From: Candidatus Moranbacteria bacterium RIFCSPHIGHO2_01_FULL_55_24
Lineage (GTDB): Bacteria; Patescibacteria; Paceibacteria; Moranbacterales; UBA1568
Assembly (NCBI GenBank): GCA_001786575.1
Contig: MFRW01000010.1
Span: forward strand, 1 to 51,091
DNA length: 51,091 nt
Reading direction: 5' to 3'
The notes under the pieces were generated by a model. That model ran no database searches. It was not told where the DNA came from and saw nothing but the letters and a program-made list of their open reading frames with translations. Below are positions 14,138-23,348 of this stretch, piece by piece. Both the position numbers and the translations under genes were made by a program. Position 1 is the stretch's first letter. Each line of letters opens with the position of its first letter.

Positions 14138-15474
14138 GTGCCCGGAGAAGCCGGGATTTCAGGGGCCGTACCAGTGGCCCTTTCTTTCTCTTCAGAGCGC
14201 TCTCCGAGGTAGGGGTCGGCGAGGACAAGGGTGTTGGTGCGGCAGATTTCGGCATAGATCCGGGCACTTTCCCGGAGGGTCCGGGCTTGGGTGGCGTAGT
14301 CCACAGCGACCAGGCCGAAGCGGGGCCAGAAGCCCTTGTCCCATTCGAAATTGTCGAGAAGCGACCAGTGGAAGTAGCCGCGCACATCTACGCCTTCCGA
14401 GATGGCCTTATGGATCCAGCAGAGGTGGTTTCTGATGAACTCGGCGCGCCGGCTGTCTACATCGTCAGCCAGGCCGTTTTCGGTGATGTAGATCGGGAGG
14501 TTGTAGCGCTTGAGCCAGCGGAGGATATGGTAGATGCCTTCGGGGTAGATCTCCCAGCCGAGATCGCTTTCCGGATGGTCGAGATTGTGGGTGCGCCGGA
14601 TGAAGCGCAAGCGGGTATGGAAATAGTACTGCACGGTGAGGAAGTCGTTGTGGTCGCGCGTGAGGCGCAGCATGTACTTGTTGGTGAAGAAATGCGCGAG
14701 AGTGACGGTCACGCGGTCGGACCAGGAGTCTTTCTTGTAGGGGACGAATGACTGGAGGATATTGGCGAAGCCGACCTGGGCGTCCGGATCGTTTTCGTGG
14801 ATGGCGTGGAAAGCGCGGTTATGCGCTTCGGCCAGCACATGATAGACGCGGTAGGCGGACAGCAGACTTTTCTTCTGCGGCGGCCAGTTGCCGTTCAAGT
14901 AGGCGGCGCCGATGATAGAGGTCGGTTCGTTCAGCGTCACCCAGAACTTCACGAGGTCGCCTAAGCGCCCGGCGACGAAACGGGTATAGCGCTCGAAGCG
15001 TTCGGCGAATTTCTTGTTTTCCACTCCGCCCATCTCGGCGATCCACACGGGATTCGTCCAGTGCCAGAGAGTGATGAAGGGTTCGATTCCGCGTTCGCGC
15101 AGAGCTTCGAGGACTTCGCGGTAGTGCTGGATCGCGGCTTCGTCGAAGCGGCCTTCTTCCGGCTCGATGCGCGACCATTCCAGGGAAAAGCGGTGCGCGG
15201 TGTGGCCGAGCTCGCGGGCGATGTCGAAATCTTCGCGGAAGCGGTTGTAGTGGTCGCAGGCGGCACCGGAGATATAGTTGGCGGGATCTTCGGCGACCGG
15301 CCGGCGCTGTTCCCAGTGGGGGAGATGCCCGAATTTGAGATGCGCTTCGCGGGCGAGTCTCTCGGCATGTTTCTTCTCCCATTCGGACCAGTCGTTGTGC
15401 GTGTGGCCCTCCACCTGGTGCGAGGACGTGGCAGAGCCCCAGAGGAAGCCTTGCGGGAAGCGGAATGTAGGCAT
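14134..15474 (-). CDS. Glycoside hydrolase family 1 (beta-glucosidase-like)
   Basis: This 446-residue TIM-barrel enzyme of the GH1 family hydrolyses beta-glycosides by a retaining mechanism. The acid/base is E183 (TLNEPTS) and the nucleophile E332 (YITENGLAD); FPQGFLWGSATSSHQVEG at the N-terminus is the family start. Further upstream in-frame codons exist, but the -10 box TATACT (plus about 15508-15513) would exclude most of them, and MPTFRFPQGF at 15474 is the natural beginning. No signal peptide is seen, so it acts in the cytoplasm. The substrate cannot be told. A divergent glycosyltransferase gene shares the intergenic region. Confidence 0.92.
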   Translation of the reverse strand: MPTFRFPQGFLWGSATSSHQVEGHTHNDWSEWEKKHAERLAREAHLKFGHLPHWEQRRPVAEDPANYISGAACDHYNRFREDFDIARELGHTAHRFSLEWSRIEPEEGRFDEAAIQHYREVLEALRERGIEPFITLWHWTNPVWIAEMGGVENKKFAERFERYTRFVAGRLGDLVKFWVTLNEPTSIIGAAYLNGNWPPQKKSLLSAYRVYHVLAEAHNRAFHAIHENDPDAQVGFANILQSFVPYKKDSWSDRVTVTLAHFFTNKYMLRLTRDHNDFLTVQYYFHTRLRFIRRTHNLDHPESDLGWEIYPEGIYHILRWLKRYNLPIYITENGLADDVDSRRAEFIRNHLCWIHKAISEGVDVRGYFHWSLLDNFEWDKGFWPRFGLVAVDYATQARTLRESARIYAEICRTNTLVLADPYLGERSEEKERATGTAPEIPASPGT

Positions 15475-15554
15475 AGCGAGGATTGCCAGAAAGCTTATAT
15501 TCTGATAGTATAGCAAAATTCTTCTGCAAGACAGGTGTATACTAGAAAAAACTG
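15475..15554. promoter_or_regulatory. Divergent promoter region (GH1 / GT2)
   Basis: TATACT boxes face both ways: one on the minus strand near 15508-15513 for the GH1 gene and one on the plus strand about 11 nt before the ATG of the GT2 gene. The plus-strand gene gets a leader of about 5 nt. Confidence 0.65.
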
Positions 15555-17264
15555 ATGGCAGGACAAAAACCGGACACATTCTCTTTCCCTGATCCTAAGA
15601 CAATCGATCCGAAAAAGCGCCGCGTACAGCGTGCGCTCGAGATGATTCCAGGGACGCTCACGTGGAGCACGCTTCTCGGCATGCTCGCCTTTTCTTTTTT
15701 CGCCCCCCTCTGGATGGCGATGTTCATCATCGTTTTCGACATCTATTGGATCTACCGGGCTATCTATGTGTCGTTTTTCTCGACAGTAGCGCATATCCAG
15801 GTAAACGAAGGGAAGCGCATCAATTGGTGGGAGCGGGCGCAGAATACCGCTCATCCTGATCTGTATGTCGCAGAACTTGCGGAACGCATCCGGCATCTCT
15901 ACGAGAGCCTCTACGAAATGCCGCTCTTCCGCATCAAGGAGCGCGGCATCATCCGGAAGGAGATCCGCCGCACGCAGAAAATCCTCCGGGAGACCAAGAA
16001 GCTTCTCCCGCTCCAAGGAGAGATCATGGACTGGCGCGAGGTGATCCACGTCGTGCTCCTTCCGACCGCCGGCGAGCCGGTGGAAGTGATCGAGCCCGCG
16101 ATCGAGTCGCTCGTTGCGGCGAATTTCCCCAAAGAGCAGATGATCGTGCTTCTAGCGACCGAAGAGCGGGAAGATCCGGAAACCCGCATCCCGAAAGTAG
16201 AAGCGCTTCAGGCCAAGTTCGGCGACAAGTTCCGGGATTTCCTTGTGACGACGCACATCGTCGCGGATGGCGAGATGAAGTGCAAGGCGTCCAATGCCGG
16301 CTTTGCCGCGCGCGAGCTCGTGAAGTACCTGGACGAGCGTGGGATCGACTACAAGCGCGTCATCTTCTCGAACTTCGACTGCGACAGCGTGGTGCACCCG
16401 GAATACTTCGCTGCGCTGACTTATGAATACGTGATCGATCCGAAGCGCCTGCAGCGCGCTTACCAGCCGCTCCCTATGTACCACAACAACATCTGGGATA
16501 CCAACGCCTTCGTGCGTCTGATCGTCACCGGCTCGTCGTTCTGGCACCTCTACCAGTCGACCCGCCACGAGATGGTGACGTTCTCCTCGCACTCCGAGCC
16601 GTTCGACACGCTCGTGAAGGTCGGCTTCTGGCCGGTCAACATGATCAGCGAGGACTCCATCATCTACTGGAAGTGCCTCTCGTACTTCCACGGCGATTAC
16701 CGGGTGCAGCCCGTTCATCTGCCGATTTCTCTGGATGCCGTGCTCGCCGAAACCTATTGGAAGACGATCAAGAACCAGTACAAGCAGAAACGCCGCTGGG
16801 CCTACGGCATCGAGAACTTCCCGGTGACCATGCGCGCCATCTGGCCGGACAAGCTCATCCAGCTCCGGACCAAGCTCCGCATCAGTTTCGAGATGGTGGA
16901 GGGCCACTATTCATGGGCGACGACCTCGTTCATCCTCACGTTCCTCGGATGGTTGCCGCTTATCCTGGGTGGCGCGGCCTTCCGCGAGAGCGTCATCGCG
17001 CACAACTTGCCGTTCGTGACGCGCACGCTCATGACCATGGGTATGGCCGGCCTTCTCGTTTCGATCCCGCTTTCCCTCATGTCGCTCCCTCCGCGGCCGA
17101 AGCGCTACCATTGGTCCCGCTACTTCCTCATGTTCTTCCAGTGGATTCTCCTGCCGCTCGTCGCCTTCCTTTCGGCCATTCCCGCGATCGATTCGCAGAC
17201 CCGGCTCCTGATCAAGAAATATTTCGGCGAGTTCTGGGTGACGGAGAAGGTGAGGAGAAAGTAG
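15555..17264 (+). CDS. Membrane glycosyltransferase, GT2 family
   Basis: This 569-residue enzyme has two N-terminal helices (residues 34-70), a cytosolic GT-A domain and three or four C-terminal helices. Processive-type GT2 signatures are in order: HVVLLPTAGEPVEVIEPAIESL, the DxD-like NFDCDSVVHPEYF, SEDSIIYWKC (catalytic ED) and QKRRWAYG (QxxRW). It probably makes or extends a surface polysaccharide at the membrane; donor and acceptor are unknown. The start fits a -10 box 11 nt upstream. The alkyladenine glycosylase gene begins 2 nt after the stop, suggesting cotranscription. Confidence 0.88.
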   Translation: MAGQKPDTFSFPDPKTIDPKKRRVQRALEMIPGTLTWSTLLGMLAFSFFAPLWMAMFIIVFDIYWIYRAIYVSFFSTVAHIQVNEGKRINWWERAQNTAHPDLYVAELAERIRHLYESLYEMPLFRIKERGIIRKEIRRTQKILRETKKLLPLQGEIMDWREVIHVVLLPTAGEPVEVIEPAIESLVAANFPKEQMIVLLATEEREDPETRIPKVEALQAKFGDKFRDFLVTTHIVADGEMKCKASNAGFAARELVKYLDERGIDYKRVIFSNFDCDSVVHPEYFAALTYEYVIDPKRLQRAYQPLPMYHNNIWDTNAFVRLIVTGSSFWHLYQSTRHEMVTFSSHSEPFDTLVKVGFWPVNMISEDSIIYWKCLSYFHGDYRVQPVHLPISLDAVLAETYWKTIKNQYKQKRRWAYGIENFPVTMRAIWPDKLIQLRTKLRISFEMVEGHYSWATTSFILTFLGWLPLILGGAAFRESVIAHNLPFVTRTLMTMGMAGLLVSIPLSLMSLPPRPKRYHWSRYFLMFFQWILLPLVAFLSAIPAIDSQTRLLIKKYFGEFWVTEKVRRK

Positions 17265-17266
17265 GT

Positions 17267-17806
17267 ATGGCCGCACGGATTTTGTCGGAGCGTTTTTATG
17301 AAAGAGATACCCTGACAGCAGCCAAGGAATTACTCGGCTGTTTTTTGGTACGGAAAATCGGCCGCAAGACGTGGCGGGCGCGGATCACGGAAGTCGAAGC
17401 GTATGTGGGAGAGGACGACCTGGCGTGCCATGCGAGCAAGGGTCGGACGAAACGGACGGAGACCATGTACGGCGAGCCGGGACACGCGTATGTCTACCTG
17501 ATCTACGGCATGTACCACTGTCTCAATATCGTGACCGAGAAGGGCGGCTTCCCGGCAGCGGTGCTCGTTCGCGCGGTCGAGGTAGAGGATGTTCCGAAGA
17601 AGGAAACGGACGGACCGGGGAAGCTCTGTCGCTTCTTGGAAATCGACCGGACGTTCGATGCGTGGGATGTGACCCGGGGCGAGAAACTCTGGGTCGAGCG
17701 GGGCAGGCTCGGCAAGGGAGAGGAGATCGAGGCGACGAAACGGATCGGTGTCGAGTATGCCGGGCATTGCAAAGAATATCTGTGGCGTTTCGAGATCGCA
17801 AAGTGA
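17267..17806 (+). CDS. 3-methyladenine DNA glycosylase (AAG/MPG family)
   Basis: This 179-residue base-excision repair enzyme removes alkylated purines. It shows the AAG family features: LAKELLGC-type helix (AAKELLGCFLVRKI), EVEAYVGEDDLACHASKGRTKRTETMYGEPGHAYVYLIYGMYHCLN with the catalytic Glu and the intercalating Tyr region, and AVLVRAVE. It is the family known from mammals and many bacteria, not the E. coli AlkA or Tag folds. Start at ATG 17267 is supported by family start and GAGGAG upstream. A longer in-frame reading that begins at 16673 runs through the GT2 gene in another frame and is spurious. Confidence 0.92.
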   Translation: MAARILSERFYERDTLTAAKELLGCFLVRKIGRKTWRARITEVEAYVGEDDLACHASKGRTKRTETMYGEPGHAYVYLIYGMYHCLNIVTEKGGFPAAVLVRAVEVEDVPKKETDGPGKLCRFLEIDRTFDAWDVTRGEKLWVERGRLGKGEEIEATKRIGVEYAGHCKEYLWRFEIAK

Positions 17807-17854
17807 TTTGGGGAAAGAAACATCTTTCGTTACAATTGGAAGAGAAAAACCAAT

Positions 17855-19039
17855 ATGCAAAAACTCTACCGATATCAGGGTCTGTGGTTCGCTATACGTG
17901 CGGCCATGGTCTTGGGCGTCGCCTGGGTGCTCTGGGGACTGTGGACCGGCGCCAGGCTTTCTTGGTTCGGGAATGTCACGATGCTTCAGTTCTTCTGGCT
18001 GATCTTGATGCCGGTGATCGTTCTTGTCATGTACTTCTCGCCCATGCTCTGGCGGAACACCTGTCCGCTCTCGACCGTCAGCCTGTGGCGCTTCACGCTC
18101 TTCGGACGGCGCAAGCTCTCGCGGATCGGCATACGAGCGAACGAGCTTACCGGCCTTCATGGCAAACTCTATGATCTGATCCGGAAGCGCGGCCTGGTCA
18201 TAAGCGCGCTCCTCTTCTGGCTTATCGTCCCGTATCGCCTCGCGCTTTTCAATGCCGACAGCCATTCCACCTTCTGGCTCATCGTGGCCGTCTTCGCGGC
18301 TGCATTCGTTTTCGGAGCGCTTTTCCCGGTGAAGAGCGGCTGGTGCACGAGCATCTGTCCGATCGCCGCTGCCGAGAAGGCCTACGGCATGAACCCGGCC
18401 TTCCAGATAGAGAATACGCGCTGCCACTTCTTCAATCGGGAAGTAGGAAAGGTGATGAGCTGCAGCGGCTGCACGTTCAACTGCTGGGACGTGGTGGAGC
18501 CCGAGCATGCCTACTGGCAGCAATCGACCGAAAAGATTTTCCATGACACCGTAAACGCCGCGATGCGCAAGCTCTTCGTGGCGACCCTTCCCGGATTCAT
18601 GATCGTGTTCTTCTTCCTGGCGAACAAGATCTGGACGCTTCCGACGGGTCTCCCTGGCGGGAAGGTCTCCGCTCTCTACCTGGCCTTCGCTCTCGGTATG
18701 GGTGTCTCGGCTGGGATCTATGCGGTCATCAAGCGGAGTGCGAAAAAGCGCCTGCGCCGGGCAGAGCCGGATGAGAAAAGTTTCCTGGTCCGCTATACCG
18801 TGGCCAAGCGCCGCTTGGATCTCTTCTTCGTGACGTTCACGCTCAATACGATCGTCTTTTTCGTGACCTCCGCTTGGACCTTCCTCCTCCTTCCGCGCTT
18901 CTTTGCGATCGATCCCGTATCCCAAGGGGTGCTCTGGAGCATGCTCTTCTTCGCATTCTTCTTCGCTTCGCTCATCGGACTCCGCTCCGGCTGGAACGAA
19001 AAACCGGGCCCCGGCAATTACCGGCCCAACTGGTGGTAG
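17855..19039 (+). CDS. Polytopic membrane protein with Fe-S-type cysteine motifs
   Basis: This 394-residue protein has about eight hydrophobic helices. Its cysteines resemble NapH/CcoG-type membrane ferredoxin proteins: C70 in NTCPLSTVS, C164 and C168 in GWCTSICPI, C190, and C203, C206 and C210 in MSCSGCTFNC. The classic CxxCxxCxxxCP ferredoxin motif is incomplete, so at most one unusual cluster is suggested. A role in membrane electron transfer is inferred. A TACAAT -10 box lies about 20 nt before the ATG. It converges with recG with only 10 nt between stops. Confidence 0.65.
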   Translation: MQKLYRYQGLWFAIRAAMVLGVAWVLWGLWTGARLSWFGNVTMLQFFWLILMPVIVLVMYFSPMLWRNTCPLSTVSLWRFTLFGRRKLSRIGIRANELTGLHGKLYDLIRKRGLVISALLFWLIVPYRLALFNADSHSTFWLIVAVFAAAFVFGALFPVKSGWCTSICPIAAAEKAYGMNPAFQIENTRCHFFNREVGKVMSCSGCTFNCWDVVEPEHAYWQQSTEKIFHDTVNAAMRKLFVATLPGFMIVFFFLANKIWTLPTGLPGGKVSALYLAFALGMGVSAGIYAVIKRSAKKRLRRAEPDEKSFLVRYTVAKRRLDLFFVTFTLNTIVFFVTSAWTFLLLPRFFAIDPVSQGVLWSMLFFAFFFASLIGLRSGWNEKPGPGNYRPNWW

Positions 19040-19049
19040 CAGGGACTGC

Positions 19050-21134
19050 TTATTCGAAATGGACGCGTTCCTCGAAACGCTTCAAGGCTTCGCGGAGCGC
19101 AGGGTGCTTTTCGAGGTGCGGATCGTTCGCGAGGATTCCCTTGGCTTCGTCTCTCGCGATGGTGACGAGTTTCATATTGGTCAGGTTTTCCATGGCGATG
19201 TCTGGGAGGCCGGACTGACGCGTGCCGAAGAAGGCACCGGGCCCGCGGAGCGCGAGGTCGGCCTCGGCGATGGCGAAGCCGCTCGCTTCTTTTTCAAGCA
19301 CTTCTAGACGCTCGAGATTTTTGGCGTTCTCGCCCGGGACGAGGAAACAGTATGATTGGTGTTCGCCCCGGCCCACGCGCCCGCGGAACTGGTGGAGCTG
19401 GGCCAGGCCGAAGCGCTCGGCTTCTTCGATGAGGATGATACTCGCGTTCGGCACGTCGACGCCTACCTCGACGACCGCGGTCGCGACGAGGATATCATAG
19501 TCTTTCTCGCGGAAGGCATGCATGATGTCTTCCTTTTCCTTGGCTTTGAGCTTGCCGTGGATGAGGCCGACGGAGAGATGAGGGAAGATCTTGTGCGTCA
19601 GCTTCTCATGCTCTTTGACGGCCGCTTTCACTTCTTTGAGCGCGAGGGATTCCTCGACGAGCGGGAAGATGATGAAGGCTTGACGGCCCTTCTTGATTTC
19701 CTGATTGATGAACTGGTAGACCTTTTCCCGGGCTGTCTGGTTTTTCACCAGTTTGGTAATGATAGGTTTCCGATTCTTGGGGAGTTCGTCGAGAAGCGAG
19801 ATCTCGAGGTTGCCGAAGAAGGCGAGGGAGAGGGTGCGGGGGATGGGGGTCGCGGTCATGGTGAGGAAGTGGGGGACGCGGTCTGCTTGGCCATCCTGGC
19901 TTCCGAAGCTCATGTCTTGGAGCTTGGCGCGCTGGGCGACGCCGAAGCGGTGCTGCTCGTCGACGATGACGAGCGCCAGCTTCTGGAAGCGCACGTCCTC
20001 CTGGAGGAGGGCATGGGTACCCACGATGATTTTCGGGATGCCGCTCTCGATCGCTTTCTGCATGGTCTTTCTCGTAACGGTTTTTCCGTCGAGGAGGCGA
20101 TAGCTCCCGGTGAAGAGCGAGACCGTTTCGCCGCCCGGAGCGAAGAGGCTCGAGAGGCTCTCGAAGTGCTGGCGGGCGAGGACTTCGGTCGGCGCGAGGA
20201 GCGCCACCTGGCAGCCCTGTCCCGCTGCGGCCAGAGCGGCGACGGCAGCTACTACGGTCTTGCCGGAACCGACGTCGCCGTTTAGGAGACGGTTCATCGG
20301 GTGCGGCCCGGCGAGGTCGTCTAAGATTTCTCCCACGGCTTTCTTCTGTGCGCCGGTGAGGGAGAAAGGGAGAGTCTCGATGAAATTCTCGAGGATCTGC
20401 GGCGGGAGCTCCAGGCTTTCGGCAAGACTCGTCTCGAAGAGCGCCTTCAGCTGGAGCGCCTTCAGCTGGACGAGAAACATCTCGTCGAAGGCGGAACGCT
20501 TCTCCGCGAGGAGAATCTCTTTTTCGTTCTTGGGGAAGTGAAGGTAGCGCAGGCTCTGGTGGTAGGAGGGGAGATGGAGCCGCTCGAGGATTTCCTGCGG
20601 CACCGGGTCGGGGATCGCTTTGATCTTCTGGAACAGGGCGGTGATCTGCCAGCGGAAGAAACGCGAGGTGAGTCCGCGGGTCTCCGGATAGACGGGAACG
20701 AGGCGGCCCGTGTGGGTGGCGTCGCGCTCGGCGCGTTCGAGTTCGGGGTTGGTCATGAGGAGGCCGCCTTTGTCGGCAGTCACCTTGCCGGAGAGGCGGA
20801 CGGCTGATCCGACCTTGAGCGCTGTGGCGATGAAGCGCTGGTTGAACCAGACGACCCGGAGCGTCCCGGAATCATCCGCCACGCTTATCTCGGTTACGAG
20901 CATCCGCTTGCGGAAGCTTTTCCCCGAGTGGAGCTTGGTGACGGTGCCGAGGACGGTGCATTTCTCGCCGGCTGCAAGTGACGCGATGGGGCGGATCGTC
21001 GCGTAGTCTTCATAACGGTGCGGCAGATGCGAAAAGAGGTCTCCGACGGTCAAGAGCCCCATGTTCTGGAGCTTGGCGAGCACGGGTTTCTTGATGCTCG
21101 GAATGGAAGAAAGAAGGGTATCGAGTGAGGACAT
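19050..21134 (-). CDS. recG: ATP-dependent DNA helicase RecG
   Basis: This 694-residue SF2 helicase reverses stalled replication forks and moves Holliday junctions. The N-terminal wedge domain (OB fold, VTKLHSGKSFRKRMLVTEISVAD) is followed by Walker A GDVGSGKT near residue 290, DEQH (VIVDEQHRFG), TATPIPRTL, and the helicase C domain with RGRVGRGEHQSYC. Length is normal for the family. A TATACT -10 box (plus 21147-21152) lies 12 nt before the ATG, leaving a leader of about 6 nt without SD. Confidence 0.96.
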   Translation of the reverse strand: MSSLDTLLSSIPSIKKPVLAKLQNMGLLTVGDLFSHLPHRYEDYATIRPIASLAAGEKCTVLGTVTKLHSGKSFRKRMLVTEISVADDSGTLRVVWFNQRFIATALKVGSAVRLSGKVTADKGGLLMTNPELERAERDATHTGRLVPVYPETRGLTSRFFRWQITALFQKIKAIPDPVPQEILERLHLPSYHQSLRYLHFPKNEKEILLAEKRSAFDEMFLVQLKALQLKALFETSLAESLELPPQILENFIETLPFSLTGAQKKAVGEILDDLAGPHPMNRLLNGDVGSGKTVVAAVAALAAAGQGCQVALLAPTEVLARQHFESLSSLFAPGGETVSLFTGSYRLLDGKTVTRKTMQKAIESGIPKIIVGTHALLQEDVRFQKLALVIVDEQHRFGVAQRAKLQDMSFGSQDGQADRVPHFLTMTATPIPRTLSLAFFGNLEISLLDELPKNRKPIITKLVKNQTAREKVYQFINQEIKKGRQAFIIFPLVEESLALKEVKAAVKEHEKLTHKIFPHLSVGLIHGKLKAKEKEDIMHAFREKDYDILVATAVVEVGVDVPNASIILIEEAERFGLAQLHQFRGRVGRGEHQSYCFLVPGENAKNLERLEVLEKEASGFAIAEADLALRGPGAFFGTRQSGLPDIAMENLTNMKLVTIARDEAKGILANDPHLEKHPALREALKRFEERVHFE

Positions 21135-21182
21135 AGGCTTTGTTCCAGTATAGCCTATCAGGGAGACCGGAAAAGGCGAAAG

Positions 21183-21220
21183 AAAAAAGCCCTCCTTCCA
21201 AGTTTGGAAAAAGGGCTTTT
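21183..21220 (-). terminator. Terminator after gene 21236
   Basis: AAAAGCCCT pairs with AGGGCTTTT, with an inner TCC/GGA part, and the minus strand continues into TT. It separates this gene from the recG promoter. Confidence 0.85.
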
Positions 21221-21235
21221 GAGGGTCGGTACCGG

Positions 21236-21598
21236 TCAGGCCGCCGGAGAAGGCGTGCCGGCATCAGGCTCGAAACTTTTCGGCCGGAACTCGTCATTGA
21301 TGTAGCGAATGTTCTGCCGGATAGGCAGCTCGATCGGCGTAATCGAATCCGTGAGGTGGGCGATGATCTTCTCCGCGAGCTTCACGAATTCGACCATATT
21401 CGTTTCCGGTGGCACGATATGGACCCGGTGTCCTTCGATCGCATAGGTAACGTGTTTCCCACTGGTCTTCTCGAATTTGGTCAGACGTTCCAGAATCTCT
21501 TCCACGACTTTCGGCTCGGAACAGTCGTCGTAAAAGGTGAGGGCGATGAAAGGCTTGTCTTCATCGGTGAAAGAAAGTGCAGAATCAGCGATTTTCAC
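21236..21598 (-). CDS. Hypothetical protein, 120 residues
   Basis: I do not recognise this soluble protein. It has an alpha/beta pattern: FIALTFYDD, a helix (PKVVEEILERLTKFEKTSG), HVTYAIEGHRVHIVPP, and a helix (MVEFVKLAEKIIAHLTDS), ending in a Pro-rich tail. It has its own terminator and reads away from the aminotransferase gene. Composition and the codon pattern look like a real gene. Confidence 0.65.
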   Translation of the reverse strand: MKIADSALSFTDEDKPFIALTFYDDCSEPKVVEEILERLTKFEKTSGKHVTYAIEGHRVHIVPPETNMVEFVKLAEKIIAHLTDSITPIELPIRQNIRYINDEFRPKSFEPDAGTPSPAA

Positions 21599-21732
21599 GG
21601 CTTTTCTCCTCTTCGATTTTCAAGATACTTCAAAAGACATTATACACCATTTTATGGGAAAAGTCAAGTGTTCCTGCAGACGATGCTTTCCGCTACAATG
21701 AGAGAGAAATCCGCTTGAGAAAGAAAAAATAT

Positions 21733-22584
21733 ATGGAATATACGGACCAGCTGCTCGTCTCGTACAGCAACGGAAGTTTCTTGCCCTCGCAAGATATCGC
21801 GGTCTCGCCTTGGGACTTGGGGTATCTGCGCGGTTACGGTGTTTTCGATGTCATGCCGATCGTGAATGGGAAGCCGTTCCACTGGGAATGGCACTTCGAA
21901 CGCCTGGAAAAGTCGGCGCAAGAGCTGTGCCTCAAGATCCCGGTCAGCCGGGATGAGTACCGAAGAATCCTGGAAGAACTGGTCCAGCGCAATGAAGGCT
22001 ATGACATCATCGTAAGGACGGTCCTTTCCGGCGGGCCTGCCGAAGACGCGTTCACTCCGGTTCCCGGGAAGGAAACATTCCTGGTTCTCGCGGAAGCAGC
22101 GCACCCGCTTCCTCCCGCTGTCTATGAGACAGGAACGAAGATCGTCACTCTCGAGCATGTGCGCACGTTCCCGCGAGTCAAGATGACCCATTATGTATCG
22201 GCTATCTGCTCGCTTCCCAAGCGGCACGCGGCCGGAGCGACGGAAACGCTCTACGTCATGGACGGACAGATTTCCGAATGCGCGCAGTCGAACATCTTCT
22301 GCATCCAGGACGGGAAGCTCATTACGACGACAGAGAGTTCTCTCTTAGGCGTGACGCAACGGATCATCTGCGAGAAGATCGCCGCCTCTTGCGGTATCGA
22401 GGTAGAAGTGCGACCGATCATGCTGGCAGAACTCTTGGCGGCGCCCGAAGTCTTCCTCACAGGAAGCAACAAGGGAATCGTACCGATCGTGAAGATCGAT
22501 GAGCGCGTGATCGGAGCAGGAGTTCCCGGGCCGCTCACCAAACGCCTCATAGAAAAATACCGTGAGTATACGTCCCAGTATTGA
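21733..22584 (+). CDS. Class IV aminotransferase (BCAT / D-amino acid transaminase / PabC type)
   Basis: This 283-residue PLP enzyme belongs to fold type IV. The N-terminal block DQLLVSYSNGSFLPSQDIAVSPWDLGYLRGYGVFD, HWEWHFERLEKSA, the Schiff-base Lys region VKMTHYVSAICSLPKRHAAGATETLYVM, ISECAQSNIFC and LLGVTQRIICE are all as expected. It could be a branched-chain aminotransferase, a D-alanine transaminase or an aminodeoxychorismate lyase; sequence alone does not decide. I use the ATG at 21733: earlier in-frame codons overlap the promoter (TACAAT near 21692). The leader is about 30 nt, purine-rich, without a good SD. Confidence 0.85.
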   Translation: MEYTDQLLVSYSNGSFLPSQDIAVSPWDLGYLRGYGVFDVMPIVNGKPFHWEWHFERLEKSAQELCLKIPVSRDEYRRILEELVQRNEGYDIIVRTVLSGGPAEDAFTPVPGKETFLVLAEAAHPLPPAVYETGTKIVTLEHVRTFPRVKMTHYVSAICSLPKRHAAGATETLYVMDGQISECAQSNIFCIQDGKLITTTESSLLGVTQRIICEKIAASCGIEVEVRPIMLAELLAAPEVFLTGSNKGIVPIVKIDERVIGAGVPGPLTKRLIEKYREYTSQY

Positions 22585-22600
22585 GGCGTGTCGAATATAA

Positions 22601-22639
22601 AAAATGAAAAGGCCCGATAAAAATCGAACCTTTCATTCT
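22601..22639 (-). terminator. Terminator after tRNA-Arg(CCG)
   Basis: On the minus strand TGAAAGG pairs with CCTTTTCA, with ATCG pairing inside, followed by six T. It also lies after the aminotransferase gene. Confidence 0.7.
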
Positions 22640-22643
22640 TTTG

Positions 22644-22716
22644 TGTCCCCGGCAGGAATCGGACCTGCGGCCTTCTGGACCGGAACCAGACGCTCTATCC
22701 ACTGAGCTACGGAGAC
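22644..22716 (-). tRNA. tRNA-Arg (anticodon CCG)
   Basis: Acceptor GTCTCCG/CGGGGAC (one G-U), D stem GCTC/GAGC, anticodon stem TCTGG/CCAGA with loop TTCCGGT, T stem GCAGG/CCTGC, discriminator A. The T loop reads TCCGATT, so the nearly universal T55 is C. CCA is not encoded. Confidence 0.9.
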
Positions 22717-22785
22717 ATATTTTGCTTGTATTCTAAGTCCGAACGGCTTTCCTATGGTAGCGAAAGTCTTCGAAAACAGCAATAA

Positions 22786-22813
22786 TTGACTTTTTCTGCC
22801 GGGGTGGCATGAT
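22786..22813 (+). promoter_or_regulatory. Promoter of orphan gene 22859
   Basis: TTGACT (22786-22791), a 16-bp spacer and CATGAT (22808-22813). The leader is about 40 nt. Confidence 0.55.
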
Positions 22814-22858
22814 GGAGGCGAGTTCTTTGGCATCCTTTGTTCTGAAAGGAGGAGACCC

Positions 22859-23326
22859 ATGTCTACGCTTTTTTGGGGAACTCATCACACCCGTCAAACA
22901 CTGTTAGAGAAAGGGCTGCTGGAGCTTATCGAGCCGGATATGGATTTCGATATCTGTGCGATAATTCTCGGCCGAGTGAATGACCTGGAAGTCAAGCGGA
23001 CCTACACTCTTTATCGGTTAGCTATCCGAGACGCTCTGTCGATGCAAGAGCTCTACGCGAGCGTCAAGCATGAGAGCCCTGCGGCGGCCAGAAAAGCCTA
23101 CCAAGAGTTTCTCGAGCTCACTTGGCAGACTAATGTCGTCTTTCATTATCTCCAGTTCGAGCTCCATCGTTCCTTTGACCTTCTCGACAAGTTCGACCGC
23201 ACGCACTGTATTTCTCTCCATGGCGGTTGGATCGCCTCGCAAGACGAAGTCGTTCCCATTGATGTGTCTTCGGATGGAGGTGAAGACGAGAGCAGCGTTT
23301 CCGAGAGATGGATATGGCCGCAATAG
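22859..23326 (+). CDS. Hypothetical protein, strong SD, orphan
   Basis: I do not recognise this 155-residue soluble protein. It is helix-rich (LTWQTNVVFHYLQFELHRSFDLLDKF) and ends in an acidic tail (VSSDGGEDESS). The SD AAAGGAGGA (22845-22853) is spaced 5 nt from the ATG. It has its own promoter and a strong terminator, the same design as the orphans at 5022, 23456 and 25062. It is separated from the next orphan only by that terminator and a new promoter. Confidence 0.78.
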   Translation: MSTLFWGTHHTRQTLLEKGLLELIEPDMDFDICAIILGRVNDLEVKRTYTLYRLAIRDALSMQELYASVKHESPAAARKAYQEFLELTWQTNVVFHYLQFELHRSFDLLDKFDRTHCISLHGGWIASQDEVVPIDVSSDGGEDESSVSERWIWPQ

Positions 23327-23348
23327 TGCCTTCCGGAAGAAAATCCTT

